Shown piece after piece: positions 7,783-16,158 of a DNA stretch of 64,000 nt (positions within the stretch are counted from its first letter, which is position 1; each line of letters opens with the position of its first letter). The position numbers and the translations under genes were made by a program. The notes under the pieces are model-generated. The model did no database searches, was not told the DNA's origin, and saw only the letters and a program-made list of their open reading frames with translations. Source of the stretch: Pantoea sp. SOD02 (GTDB lineage: Bacteria > Pseudomonadota > Gammaproteobacteria > Enterobacterales > Enterobacteriaceae); NCBI RefSeq assembly GCF_024707505.1, contig NZ_CP102605.1, positions 372,001 to 436,000 on the forward strand, given 5' to 3'.

Positions 7783-8726
7783 AGATCCAGTACCAGCAGC
7801 GGAGAATGCGCGCGCGAGCAGCACAACACGATGCAATCATTGGCGGCACGCTCTTGCTTACTCAGCACGTCATCGCGGTGATCCGGTTCGCCTGCCAGCA
7901 CGCCGGTGATACAGGAACCACATATGCCTTGCTCGCAGGAAAGCGGCAACTCGATACCTGCATTCTCAAGCACTTCAGCGATAGTTTGTTCCGCGCCCAC
8001 GGCAAAGCGTGCGCCGGAGGAGGCGATCTCCACCTCGAACGCAACGCCCGCCGTCACCGTCGTTGTAGGTTGGAAGCGCTCGCTGTGCAGCTGTGTTTCG
8101 GTCCAGCCGTGTTGCAAAGCGAGCTGCTGCAGATGTTCCATAAAACCTGCCGGACCGCAGAACACCAATGCTGCGTTATCTGGCTTAGAGAGATCGTCGG
8201 GAACGCGCTGGCGCAGGCTGTCGCCTTCGCTGCTGTAATGAATGACGACACGAGCGCCGAGATTGCTCAGGCGTGCGCTGAAAGCCAACTCGTCGGCGCG
8301 TTTCAGGTAAAGGTGCAGGGTAAAATCCGCCTGACGCGCGGCCAGCGTTTCGGCCATCACCAACAGCGGCGTCAAGCCGATGCCGGCAGCAAACAGCAGC
8401 GTGCGCGACGCTTGCGGCAGCGGGAAGTGGTTGCGTGGGGCGGAAATCTCTAAATCATCGCCGACATTTAACTGCTGATGCAGCCAGCGCGATCCGCCAG
8501 TTGAACGCTGATCCAGACGCACGCAGATTTCATAATGATCGGCTGCCGTAGAGCAGAGTGAATACTGGCGTTTACCGCCGTCGGGGATAAGCACATCAAT
8601 ATGCGCGCCGGGCGTGAAAACCGGCAACGGTTGGCCGTTGCGACTCGCCAGCGTCAGTAGCACATTGCCTGCACCGTTGAACTGCTTTGCGATGACGGTG
8701 ACGGCGAGAGAATTGGATTTCATCAT
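7779..8726 (-). CDS. PDR/VanB-type oxygenase reductase (FMN/NAD(P) domain plus 2Fe-2S ferredoxin)
   Basis: A 315-residue electron-transfer protein. The N-terminal flavin domain carries R-Q-Y-S-L-C-S, the NAD-binding part has A-A-G-I-G-L-T-P-L, and the C-terminal plant-type ferredoxin domain has the cluster ligands C-E-Q-G-I-C-G-S-C followed by a distal C. This is the layout of phthalate dioxygenase reductase and VanB, which feed electrons to Rieske oxygenases. It is the first gene of the minus-strand operon and faces the LysR gene. No oxygenase gene is present in this cluster, so its partner is encoded elsewhere or is one of the unusual operon enzymes. Confidence 0.85.
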   Translation of the reverse strand: MMKSNSLAVTVIAKQFNGAGNVLLTLASRNGQPLPVFTPGAHIDVLIPDGGKRQYSLCSTAADHYEICVRLDQRSTGGSRWLHQQLNVGDDLEISAPRNHFPLPQASRTLLFAAGIGLTPLLVMAETLAARQADFTLHLYLKRADELAFSARLSNLGARVVIHYSSEGDSLRQRVPDDLSKPDNAALVFCGPAGFMEHLQQLALQHGWTETQLHSERFQPTTTVTAGVAFEVEIASSGARFAVGAEQTIAEVLENAGIELPLSCEQGICGSCITGVLAGEPDHRDDVLSKQERAANDCIVLCCSRAHSPLLVLDL

Positions 8727-8869
8727 CTATTTGCCTGAGCAGGGATGTCGTCGGCTGCGAGGCCGCGCAAACCCTTGTTTTTATCATGGCAGCGATTATT
8801 ATTTTGCCCTTGTGTAAGCGTCCATCTGTTTAATTCGCATGATGCGTTGCAAAAAAGAGAGCACCCCTT
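8727..8869. promoter_or_regulatory. Divergent control region between the catabolic operon and its LysR gene
   Basis: These 143 bp must hold the promoters of both divergent units. An 11-bp palindrome CGCATGATGCG (8836-8846) flanked by T-rich/A-rich bases lies close to the LysR start and is a candidate operator; a classical T-N11-A box was not assigned with confidence. No -35/-10 pair was clear enough to call. Confidence 0.5.
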
Positions 8870-9790
8870 ATGTTCGCCTTCTCCCGATTTCTGCTCTATT
8901 TCACTGAAGTGGCCCGCCAGGGTTCGCTGCGCAAGGCTTCTGAGGTGCTGCATGTCTCGGCGTCGTCGATCGATCGGCAGATCCTGCGCGTTGAGGAACA
9001 GCTGGATATGCCGCTGTTCGAGCGCCATCCATCAGGATTACGTATGACGGCAGCGGGTGAGATCCTGCTAAATGCGGCGAAAAACTGGCAGCGGGATTTT
9101 GGCCGCGTCTGTACGCAGCTGGATGATTTACGCGGATTGCGCCACGGCCATGTGCATATCGCCACCATTGATGCGATTAATCGCGGTTTCTTCTCTTCGA
9201 TCTTGCAGCGTATTCGCAGCGACTATCCCGGCATCTCTTTCACGCTGACCACCATGAGCAACATCCATATCGCCAATGCGTTAACTTCGGGTGATGCGGA
9301 TTTCGGCATCATGCTCAATCCGCAGAGTTCACGCGAGTTGCTGGTGAAGTCGTTTGCCGATTTACGTTTAGGTATTGTGGTGAGCAGCCAGCATCCGCTG
9401 GCCCATCTGGAGTCGATCCGCTTCAGCCATTGTGAGTCCTGGCCGTTTATCGTGCCCGCCGCGCCGCTGATGTTGGCCGACCCGCTGGAAGCGCTGATCA
9501 ATAGTTCGGGCATTAAGATCAGCGAAGTGGCGCGCACCAATAACATTCATATGCTGCGTTCGCTGGTGCGCGATGACGTAGGAATTAGCCTGATGTGCTG
9601 GCTGGATATCGTTGATGAGTATCGGCGCGGCGAACTGAAGTTTATCCCGCTGATTGATACGGTGCTTAAGCCGTTTACCCTGTCGCTGTGTGTTGCGCCG
9701 CAGCGCCAGCTTTCGATTGCCGCTTCCATGATGCTGCGCGAGCTGGAGTCGTTTTTTGCGCTGATGCAGAGTGAGGAGCTGCTGGCGTAA
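8870..9790 (+). CDS. LysR-type transcriptional regulator
   Basis: A 306-residue LysR protein. The N-terminal helix-turn-helix is clear (G-S-L-R-K-A-S-E-V-L-H-V-S-A-S-S-I-D, about residues 17-35), followed by the linker helix and a periplasmic-binding-like effector domain. The ATG at 8870 is preceded by GAGAG. It is transcribed away from the eight-gene catabolic operon, the usual arrangement for a LysR activator controlling its divergent neighbour, and probably senses the imported substrate or a pathway intermediate. It ends just before a single palindromic repeat. Confidence 0.85.
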   Translation: MFAFSRFLLYFTEVARQGSLRKASEVLHVSASSIDRQILRVEEQLDMPLFERHPSGLRMTAAGEILLNAAKNWQRDFGRVCTQLDDLRGLRHGHVHIATIDAINRGFFSSILQRIRSDYPGISFTLTTMSNIHIANALTSGDADFGIMLNPQSSRELLVKSFADLRLGIVVSSQHPLAHLESIRFSHCESWPFIVPAAPLMLADPLEALINSSGIKISEVARTNNIHMLRSLVRDDVGISLMCWLDIVDEYRRGELKFIPLIDTVLKPFTLSLCVAPQRQLSIAASMMLRELESFFALMQSEELLA

Positions 9791-9792
9791 AT

Positions 9793-9817
9793 GGTCGCCA
9801 TGAATGGCGACCCTACG
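9793..9817. repeat. Single REP-like palindrome
   Basis: One copy (GGTCGCCATGAATGGCGACC plus CCTACG) starting two bases after the LysR stop codon and ending six bases before the digH stop. It lies between two convergent genes and could act as a bidirectional barrier. Confidence 0.9.
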
Positions 9818-9823
9818 ATAATG

Positions 9824-11179
9824 TTAATCGCCCCAACGGATGCGCAAATAATTCACCGCATCTTGGGTTTGTGGCTGATTCAGGTAATTCTCGCGGAACA
9901 GAATGGTGCCGTTAATTTGCGGTACTGACTCGTTGAGATCGAGCTGCTTTTTCAGCTCTGGCACGCCGCCATTTACCGTCCAGTCCGGTTCGCTTTTTGA
10001 GGCTTCGCCAATTTTATACAGCGCAACACCGATATAGAGGCGCGTATGCGTCGGCTTCACTACGTCCGCCCACCAGTTGGCTAACACGTCGTAGCGTGCT
10101 GCCTGGCGCGCAAATGGCCAGTAAAGCTGTGGCGCGATGTAATCCAACAGACCCATTTGCACCCAGCGACGCGTATCGGCATAAGCTTCGTCATAGGCGG
10201 CCGCGCCGCGCGTGTCAGAACCTGCCGCATCATGCGAAAGATTGCGCCACACGCCCGCTGGGCTGACGCCAAATTCTACATTCGGGTTCAGCTGCTTGAT
10301 GGTGCGCGACACCTGCTCGATCAACAGCAGCGTATTGCTGCGTCGCCAGTCAGCTTTTGAGGCAAAACCCTGACCATACTGGCGGAACGTGGCGTTGTCG
10401 TTGAGAGTTGAGCCGGGCGTTTCGGTATAGAAATAGTCATCAAATTGCACGCCGTCGATTGGATAGTGCGACACCACTTCCGCGACGATGCTGGTGATCC
10501 AGTCACGCGCTGCGGGAATGCCGGGATCGAGTACGAAGCGGTCGCTGGCGGTACGGATCCAGTCACGATGCAGCACAAACACGCTGGCTGGTTGCAACGC
10601 AAGCGTATTGTTCAGCGCGTTAACCGTGGACGGTTTGACGTTGGTCGAAACGCGATAAGGGTTGAACCACGCGTGCACCTTCATGCCGCGTTTGTGCGCC
10701 TCATCCAGCATGAACTTCAGCGGATCGTAGCCAGGATCTTCGCCAATTTTGCCAGTGAGCATATCTGACCACGGCAGGATGCTGGAGCGCCACAGCGCAG
10801 TGCCATCCGGTTTCACCTGGAAAAACACAGTGTTGATGCCGAGACTTTTCAGTTTATCCAGCTTGTCGGTCAACGCCTGCTGCTGCTGGTGGATGCGGTT
10901 GGCTGGGCTGGCGTTGACTGAATTGATCGGCGGCCAGTCGAGGCGTGAAACAGTGGTTAGCCACACGCCGCGCACCGGCTCTTTACTCAGCGCAGGTTTG
11001 GTGGGCATCGGCGGTTTGTTCACCGACGGCAACGGCGTGACCAACGATTTCGGCGGCGGCGAGGAGCAACTGGCAAGAGAGAGGGCGACGGCAACGGCAA
11101 TCAGCGCAGCGGATTTTTTGTAGGTGTTAACCCAGGGAAAACGATGTGAACAGGCTATGGTAAACTCCCTTTTTTGCAA
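9824..11179 (-). CDS. digH: Lipoprotein peptidoglycan glycosyl hydrolase, DigH/YddW family
   Basis: A protein of about 451 residues from the GHL10 (DUF187) family that includes E. coli YddW/DigH, an outer-membrane lipoprotein that cleaves glycan strands lacking stem peptides. A lipobox (L-A-S-C) follows a hydrophobic segment, with the lipidated Cys near residue 38. Recognisable blocks are R-G-V-W-L-T-T-V-S-R-L-D-W, F-Q-V-K-P-D-G-T-A-L-W, H-A-W-F-N-P-Y-R and D-G-V-Q-F-D-D-Y-F-Y. The start is uncertain: the frame begins at a TTG (11179) without a good upstream ribosome site, while an AGGGAG lies just inside it with no in-frame ATG nearby. The monocistronic gene converges with the upstream LysR gene. 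Confidence 0.8.
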   Translation of the reverse strand: MQKREFTIACSHRFPWVNTYKKSAALIAVAVALSLASCSSPPPKSLVTPLPSVNKPPMPTKPALSKEPVRGVWLTTVSRLDWPPINSVNASPANRIHQQQQALTDKLDKLKSLGINTVFFQVKPDGTALWRSSILPWSDMLTGKIGEDPGYDPLKFMLDEAHKRGMKVHAWFNPYRVSTNVKPSTVNALNNTLALQPASVFVLHRDWIRTASDRFVLDPGIPAARDWITSIVAEVVSHYPIDGVQFDDYFYTETPGSTLNDNATFRQYGQGFASKADWRRSNTLLLIEQVSRTIKQLNPNVEFGVSPAGVWRNLSHDAAGSDTRGAAAYDEAYADTRRWVQMGLLDYIAPQLYWPFARQAARYDVLANWWADVVKPTHTRLYIGVALYKIGEASKSEPDWTVNGGVPELKKQLDLNESVPQINGTILFRENYLNQPQTQDAVNYLRIRWGD

Positions 11180-11245
11180 CTTTCTGTTCGAAGAGCCTCA
11201 TTCTCTTATCATGCGAACTAAAGTCAATATAATCGAGAAACTGCA

Positions 11246-11312
11246 GGTCGCCATGAATGGCGACCCTACAAAAGACATTCGCGTTCACGTAGGGTCGCCA
11301 TTTATGGCGACC
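11246..11312. repeat. Pair of REP-like palindromes, inverted (GTAGGG ends inward)
   Basis: Two copies facing each other across about 20 bp, between the divergent starts of digH and the YezG-like gene. The second copy ends 32 bp before that gene's ATG, so the pair lies within its promoter or leader region. Confidence 0.9.
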
Positions 11313-11344
11313 GCCACCAAACACCATTGAGGAACCCAAAACCT

Positions 11345-11671
11345 ATGCAATACGAAGACCTTTATCGCCGTATCGGCCAGATCATCTTTAGCTGTGGCCC
11401 CGAAGGTGCGCGGGAATTGATCGTTCAGGCTGAGCTGTTTGCGGACGATGATGGCGGGCAGTTTCAGTTCGATTACATCGATGAAAACGGTGAACCGGAT
11501 TGGTTTGAACCCGATGCGCGCGCGATTGGCGATCTCTCGGAGGCGCTGAAGGATTTTCAGCAGTACTTCGTGGATAACAACATGACCAACGGTATGCCGG
11601 TGTGGCGCAAATGCGCGATTAACCTCAACGTGCTGGAAGAAGCCATCAGCATCGACGTGCAGTACGACTGA
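11345..11671 (+). CDS. Small acidic protein, YezG/DUF600-like
   Basis: A 108-residue cytoplasmic protein rich in Asp/Glu. The pattern Y-R-R-I-G-Q-I-I near the start, F-Q-F-D-Y-I-D-E-N-G-E in the middle and W-R-K-C near the end fits the YezG/DUF600 family, which includes immunity proteins for LXG-type toxins in Bacillus; enterobacterial members are of unknown role. The ATG at 11345 has GAGGAA 12-13 bases upstream; an ATG-like start six codons earlier is weaker. No toxin gene is adjacent, and it converges with gabP. Family assignment is by memory of the pattern and is moderate. Confidence 0.5.
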   Translation: MQYEDLYRRIGQIIFSCGPEGARELIVQAELFADDDGGQFQFDYIDENGEPDWFEPDARAIGDLSEALKDFQQYFVDNNMTNGMPVWRKCAINLNVLEEAISIDVQYD

Positions 11672-11703
11672 GTTCCGTGGCTTCCTTGCCCGGAATCAAT
11701 GCG

Positions 11704-13098
11704 TTACGAGCGTAACGCCACCATCTCCTCGTTTTTACGCGCCACGCGTTTGCGCTGCACAATGCGGCTGGCGGCAACCACACCCAGCGTTAACAGACCG
11801 GTGGCGATTATCTCTGGACGGTGTTGTTGGTTAAACAGCATGGCAATCAACACGCCGACAATGAACACCATCGTCGCCCATGTCAGGCCAGGGAACAGCC
11901 ACATGCGATAGCTGAGGACTTCGCCGCGCGCTTCGCGCTTTTTGCGCAGCACCAGATGAGACGCGGCGATCACCAGATACACCAGCAACGCAATGGCACC
12001 GGAACTGGCGAGCAGGAACTCAAATACTGCGCTTGGCGCCAGATAGTTGGCGATCACCGCGAGGAAGGCGGCCGCCGTAGAAAGCAGCACCGCTACCCAC
12101 GGCGTGCCGTTGCGGGTGGTGCGTGATGCGATGGCAGGCGCATCTTCACGGCGCGACAGCGAATAGATCATGCGTGATGCGGTATACAGCGCGGAATTTA
12201 GGCAGCTACACACCGCAATCAACACCACCACATCAACAATCTGCTTCGCGTACGGTACGTTCATCATCTGCATCGCCGTCTGGTAAGAACCCGCTTTCAT
12301 CAGCGACGGCGTATTCCACGGCACCAGCGCCACCACAATGAAAATCGACAGAAGATAGAACAGCGCGATGCGCCAGATCACCGAGTTGGTCGCCTGAGTG
12401 ATTTGCTTCTTCGGCTCGCGCGATTCGGCGGCGGCAATGGTGACAATCTCGGTGCCCATAAACGAGAACATGGTGGTGAGGATCGCCGCCAGCACTGCGC
12501 CGATGCCGTTCGGCATAAAGCCCTTTGTATCATAGAGATGTGAAATTCCTTGCGTGCTGCTGCCCGGCATCAAACCGAACACCGCCAAACTACCCGCGCA
12601 GAGGAATGCCACAATCGCCACCACTTTTAGCAGGGCGAACCAGAATTCAAACTCGCCATAATTCTTCACGCTGAACAGGTTGCTGATGGTCAGAAATGAA
12701 GTGATCGCCAGCGTGTATTCCCACACTGGAACCTGCGGAAACCACGAATGCAGAATGGTGCCAGCGGCGTTGGCTTCCAGCGGGATCACTAACACCCAGA
12801 ACCACCAATACAGCCAGCCGATGGTGAAGCCGGCCCAGCGACCGAGCGATTTGTCGGCATAAGTGGAGAAGGAGCCGGAATCGGGTGACGCCACCGCCAT
12901 TTCAGCCAGCATGCGCATAATCAGCACCACCAACGCGCCCGCAGCGATGTAGGCCAGCAATACCGCCGGACCGGCTTCGGCGATCGCATGGCCTGAACCA
13001 ACAAACAATCCGGCACCAATCACGCCACCAATCGATAACATCCGCACATGACGCGGCTTCAGGCCTTGCGCCAGTACATCGGCATTCTGTGAACTCAT
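11704..13098 (-). CDS. gabP: Gamma-aminobutyrate permease GabP
   Basis: A 464-residue amino-acid permease of the APC family with about 12 hydrophobic segments. It follows E. coli GabP nearly end to end: G-L-K-x-R-H-V-x-M-L-S-I-x-G-V-I-G-A, the stretch around W-L-Y-W-W-F-W-V-L-V-I-P-L-E-A-N, and S-V-K-N-Y-G-E-F-E-F-W. The ATG at 13098 has GGAG upstream; an in-frame start 14 codons earlier is less likely. It imports GABA and is downstream of gabT on the same strand (94-bp gap), so the two form an uptake-and-transamination pair. Confidence 0.92.
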   Translation of the reverse strand: MSSQNADVLAQGLKPRHVRMLSIGGVIGAGLFVGSGHAIAEAGPAVLLAYIAAGALVVLIMRMLAEMAVASPDSGSFSTYADKSLGRWAGFTIGWLYWWFWVLVIPLEANAAGTILHSWFPQVPVWEYTLAITSFLTISNLFSVKNYGEFEFWFALLKVVAIVAFLCAGSLAVFGLMPGSSTQGISHLYDTKGFMPNGIGAVLAAILTTMFSFMGTEIVTIAAAESREPKKQITQATNSVIWRIALFYLLSIFIVVALVPWNTPSLMKAGSYQTAMQMMNVPYAKQIVDVVVLIAVCSCLNSALYTASRMIYSLSRREDAPAIASRTTRNGTPWVAVLLSTAAAFLAVIANYLAPSAVFEFLLASSGAIALLVYLVIAASHLVLRKKREARGEVLSYRMWLFPGLTWATMVFIVGVLIAMLFNQQHRPEIIATGLLTLGVVAASRIVQRKRVARKNEEMVALRS

Positions 13099-13192
13099 CA
13101 ATATTTCTCCAAAGCGTCTCTCAGGCCGCGCCACGCGCAACCGGGTTACAACAGGTGAGAAGCCCAGCCCGCCGCGCGAGCTGGGTAGCGTG
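13099..13192 (-). promoter_or_regulatory. gabT-gabP intercistronic region with a GC-rich hairpin
   Basis: On the minus-strand RNA, CCCAGC and GCTGGG (within about 13150-13190) can pair around an 11-base GC-rich loop. There is only a weak T-run after it, so it may act as an RNA-stability element or attenuate gabP rather than terminate fully. Confidence 0.4.
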
Positions 13193-14455
13193 TTACGAAT
13201 CGGCGTGTTGACTCAGCACGCTGCTGAGGATCTCCAGCGCCTGACTGAACTGCGCATCAGGAATGGTGAGCGGATAGAGGAAGCGGATGACGTTGCCCTG
13301 CGGGCCGCAGGTGAGCAGCAGCAGCCCACGCGCCATCGCCTGTTGCTGGATAGTTTGCGCGGTTTGCGCGCTGGCAAATTCCACCGCGATCATCGAACCA
13401 AGGCCGCGAATATCGGTGATGAAGGAACACTGGCTGCGTGCGCTGTGCAGGAAGTCGGTTAACTGCGCGCCGAGTTGTGCAGAGCGTTCACACAGCTTCT
13501 CGTCGGCGATCACGTCCAGCACCGCATGCGCCGAGGCAATCGCCAGCGGATTACCGGCGTAAGTGCCGCCCAATCCACCCGGACCTGGCGCATCCATAAT
13601 TTCGGCGCGGCCGCTGACCGCCGATAACGGCATGCCGCCCGCGAGGCTTTTCGCCATGGTGATGAGATCCGGTTTCACCGCGTAGTGATCCATCGCAAAC
13701 AGCTTGCCGGTGCGCGCAAAGCCGGTTTGCACTTCATCGGCAATCAGCAGAATGCCGTGCTCATCGGCCAGCGCACGCAGACGGCTGAAGAATTCAGGCG
13801 GCGCGACGTGGAATCCGCCTTCGCCCTGAATCGGCTCCAGCACGATAGCGGCAACATCCTGTGGCGCGATGTCCTGAGTGAAGATGTCCTGCAAGCTGGA
13901 TAGCGCATCATCAACGCTGATGCCGGTCACGCTGTTGGGATAGCGCGCATGCCATACCGACGCGGGCATCGGGCCGAAGTCGCGTTTGTAAGGTGCCACT
14001 TTGCCGGTCATCGCCATGGTCATAAAAGTTCGACCGTGGAAAGAGTTGCCGAAGGTGATGATGCCGTGACGGCGCGTTGCCGCCCGCGCCACTTTCACCG
14101 CGTTTTCGACCGCTTCTGCGCCGGTGGAGAAGAAAGCGGTTTTAGCTTTACCGGCAATTGGCACCACGCGATTGAGGCGTTCAGCCAGCGCCACGTAGCT
14201 CTCATACGGCGTCACCTGGAATGCGGTATGGGTAAATTTTTCTAACTGATCGGCAATCGCTTGCACGATGCGCGGATGGCGATGACCGGTGTTCAGCACC
14301 GCGATGCCGCCGGCGAAATCGATCCAGCTGTTGCCTTCACCATCGCGTAGCGTGGCGTTCTCCGCGTGCTCTACATACCATTGACAAAGATTGCCGGTGC
14401 CGCGTGGCAGGGCATCATCTTTACGTTGCTGCAACTGGCTGTTTTTACCTTCCAT
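13193..14455 (-). CDS. gabT: 4-aminobutyrate aminotransferase GabT
   Basis: A 420-residue class-III PLP aminotransferase. The PLP-region glycine motif (S-T-G-A-E-A-V-E-N-A), the A-I-V-L-E-P-I-Q-G-E-G-G block, the cofactor Asp in I-A-D-E-V-Q-T-G-F-A-R-T-G and the Schiff-base Lys in M-A-K-S-L-A-G-G-M-P-L are all present. It converts GABA plus 2-oxoglutarate to succinate semialdehyde plus glutamate. No gabD follows in the window, so the dehydrogenase step must be encoded elsewhere. It is divergent from the GabR-like regulator, which probably controls it. Confidence 0.9.
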   Translation of the reverse strand: MEGKNSQLQQRKDDALPRGTGNLCQWYVEHAENATLRDGEGNSWIDFAGGIAVLNTGHRHPRIVQAIADQLEKFTHTAFQVTPYESYVALAERLNRVVPIAGKAKTAFFSTGAEAVENAVKVARAATRRHGIITFGNSFHGRTFMTMAMTGKVAPYKRDFGPMPASVWHARYPNSVTGISVDDALSSLQDIFTQDIAPQDVAAIVLEPIQGEGGFHVAPPEFFSRLRALADEHGILLIADEVQTGFARTGKLFAMDHYAVKPDLITMAKSLAGGMPLSAVSGRAEIMDAPGPGGLGGTYAGNPLAIASAHAVLDVIADEKLCERSAQLGAQLTDFLHSARSQCSFITDIRGLGSMIAVEFASAQTAQTIQQQAMARGLLLLTCGPQGNVIRFLYPLTIPDAQFSQALEILSSVLSQHADS

Positions 14456-14470
14456 AACCTTTCCTTAGCG

Positions 14471-14506
14471 ATAAGCGTCTTTACAAATCACGACAAACAC
14501 GCTTAT
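14471..14506. promoter_or_regulatory. Inverted repeat in the gabT-gabR intergenic region
   Basis: ATAAGCGT (14471-14478) and ACGCTTAT (14499-14506) form a perfect 8-bp inverted repeat with a 20-bp spacer, in the 109 bp between the divergent gabT and regulator starts. The position suits a MocR/GabR operator acting on both promoters. The assignment is by position and symmetry only. Confidence 0.45.
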
Positions 14507-14564
14507 TTATGCCTGCGCTGAGCTATCTTGCCAGAGCCACTTTCAGTGAAAAGAGGGGAGCCAA

Positions 14565-16049
14565 TTGCGAAGTTTGTACGCCGATCATGTATTAGAGCGC
14601 ATGCAGTTTATGCCGGAAGGAACATTGCAGCAGCGTTTGCTGAGCTGTATGCAAGCCGCTATCGCAGAAGGTATTTTTCCGCGTGCCACGCGCTTGCCCG
14701 CTACGCGTGATTTGGCGCGCGAGCTGTCGGTGTCACGTAATACGGTATTGAACGTGTATGAGAATTTGATGGCGCAAGGCTACGTCACGGCGCGCACCGG
14801 CAGCGGCACCTGGATTGCAGAAAACTTACCGGAAGGATCGCTGAACACGCCACGCAATGTGGCAACTGTCGAACCGTTAACTGCGAAACCGGCGGCGATT
14901 TCTAAACGCGGCGCGTCGCTGCTCGGCCATGCCAATGCGTCGCCGTATCAGTGGGGCGCTTTTGTGCCTGGCGCGCCGGATGTCACGCAGTTTCCGCATA
15001 AACTTTTCAGCCAGATTCAGGCGCGTTTGAACCGTGAACCGGATATCGAACGGTTGATTTACAGCAGCAACGGTGGCTGTCCGCAGCTGCGCGCCGCGCT
15101 GGCGGAGTACCTCAGCGTGGCGCGTTCGGTGCGCGCCGATGCCGATCAAATCATCATCACCGAAGGGATTCATCAGGCGGTGGATTTGGTTTCACGCGTG
15201 CTGTGCGATCCTGGCGATCAGGTGTGGATCGAAGAGCCCGGTTATTGGGGGACGCGCAATCTGCTGCGCATTAACGGTCTGAAAATCAATGCCATTGCTG
15301 TGGATGAGCAGGGATTAATTCCCGATTTGCCGCCGCGCAGTCGCGCACCGAAAATGATTTTCGTGACACCGTCACACCAATATCCGCTGGGCGTGCATCT
15401 TAGCCTGGAACGCCGCAAGCAACTGCTCGATCTGGCGCGCAAACACAAAACCTGGCTGGTGGAAGATGATTACGACAGCGAGTTTCGCTTCTCCGGTCAG
15501 CCGTTTCCGTCTCTGCAAGGCTTTGAGCCGGATGCGCCAGTGATCTACATGGGCACTTTTAGCAAGACGCTCTATCCGGCGCTGCGCCTCGGTTATTTGG
15601 TGGTGCCAAAAGCGCTGGCGCAGCCGCTGCGCGTGGCGGCGGCGGAACTGTATCGTGGCGGTCATCTGCTGGTGCAGCGCGCGCTGGCGGAGTTCATTCA
15701 AAAAGGGCATTACATGTCGCACATTCGCCGCATGCGTAAGCTCTACAGCCAGCGGCGGCGCTTTATGGTTAGCCTGATTGAGCGTTATTTAGGGGCTGCT
15801 TTTTTGCCGTTGGTAAATCACGAGGCGGGATTACATCTGGTGATGAATTTGCCAACCGGCTGCGACGATGTGGCAGTCGCCGCCCTGGCGCTGCGACGCG
15901 GCGTGAAGGTACGGCCGCTGTCGCAATATTATATGCATCCGCAGGAGCGGCGCGGTTTGCTGTTGGGTTTTGCCTGCGTCGATGAGCGGCAGTGTCAGGA
16001 TGCGTTTGGTACCTTGAAAGGGTGTTTGGCGGAGATGGGGATTATTTGA
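14565..16049 (+). CDS. gabR: MocR/GabR-type transcriptional regulator
   Basis: A 494-residue fusion of an N-terminal GntR-type winged helix (about residues 15-85: R-L-P-A-T-R-D-L-A-R-E-L-S-V-S-R-N-T-V) and a C-terminal aminotransferase-like PLP domain (P-S-H-Q-Y-P-L-G; D-D-Y-D-S-E-F-R; the PLP Lys in G-T-F-S-K-T-L). This is the MocR architecture, and divergence from gabT makes a GABA-responsive GabR the likeliest role. The probable start is the TTG at 14565, a few bases after AGGGGAG; no better ATG is close. The final codons are duplicated downstream together with part of a palindromic repeat. Confidence 0.8.
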   Translation: MRSLYADHVLERMQFMPEGTLQQRLLSCMQAAIAEGIFPRATRLPATRDLARELSVSRNTVLNVYENLMAQGYVTARTGSGTWIAENLPEGSLNTPRNVATVEPLTAKPAAISKRGASLLGHANASPYQWGAFVPGAPDVTQFPHKLFSQIQARLNREPDIERLIYSSNGGCPQLRAALAEYLSVARSVRADADQIIITEGIHQAVDLVSRVLCDPGDQVWIEEPGYWGTRNLLRINGLKINAIAVDEQGLIPDLPPRSRAPKMIFVTPSHQYPLGVHLSLERRKQLLDLARKHKTWLVEDDYDSEFRFSGQPFPSLQGFEPDAPVIYMGTFSKTLYPALRLGYLVVPKALAQPLRVAAAELYRGGHLLVQRALAEFIQKGHYMSHIRRMRKLYSQRRRFMVSLIERYLGAAFLPLVNHEAGLHLVMNLPTGCDDVAVAALALRRGVKVRPLSQYYMHPQERRGLLLGFACVDERQCQDAFGTLKGCLAEMGII

Positions 16050-16151
16050 GGTGGAGGTCGCCATAATGGGGATTATTTGAAAGGAGGTCGCCATAAATGG
16101 CGACCCTACAACGGCCACATCGTCTTCGTAGGGTCGCCATTTATGGCGACC
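16035..16151. repeat. REP-like palindrome cluster with a 31-bp tandem duplication
   Basis: A segment covering the last codons and stop of the gabR-type gene plus half of a palindrome (16035-16065) is repeated almost exactly at 16066-16096. It is followed by a complete inverted pair of repeats (16086-16151). The second copy of the gene's final codons is out of use, since translation stops at 16049. Confidence 0.85.
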
Positions 16152-16158
16152 TGGTAAA

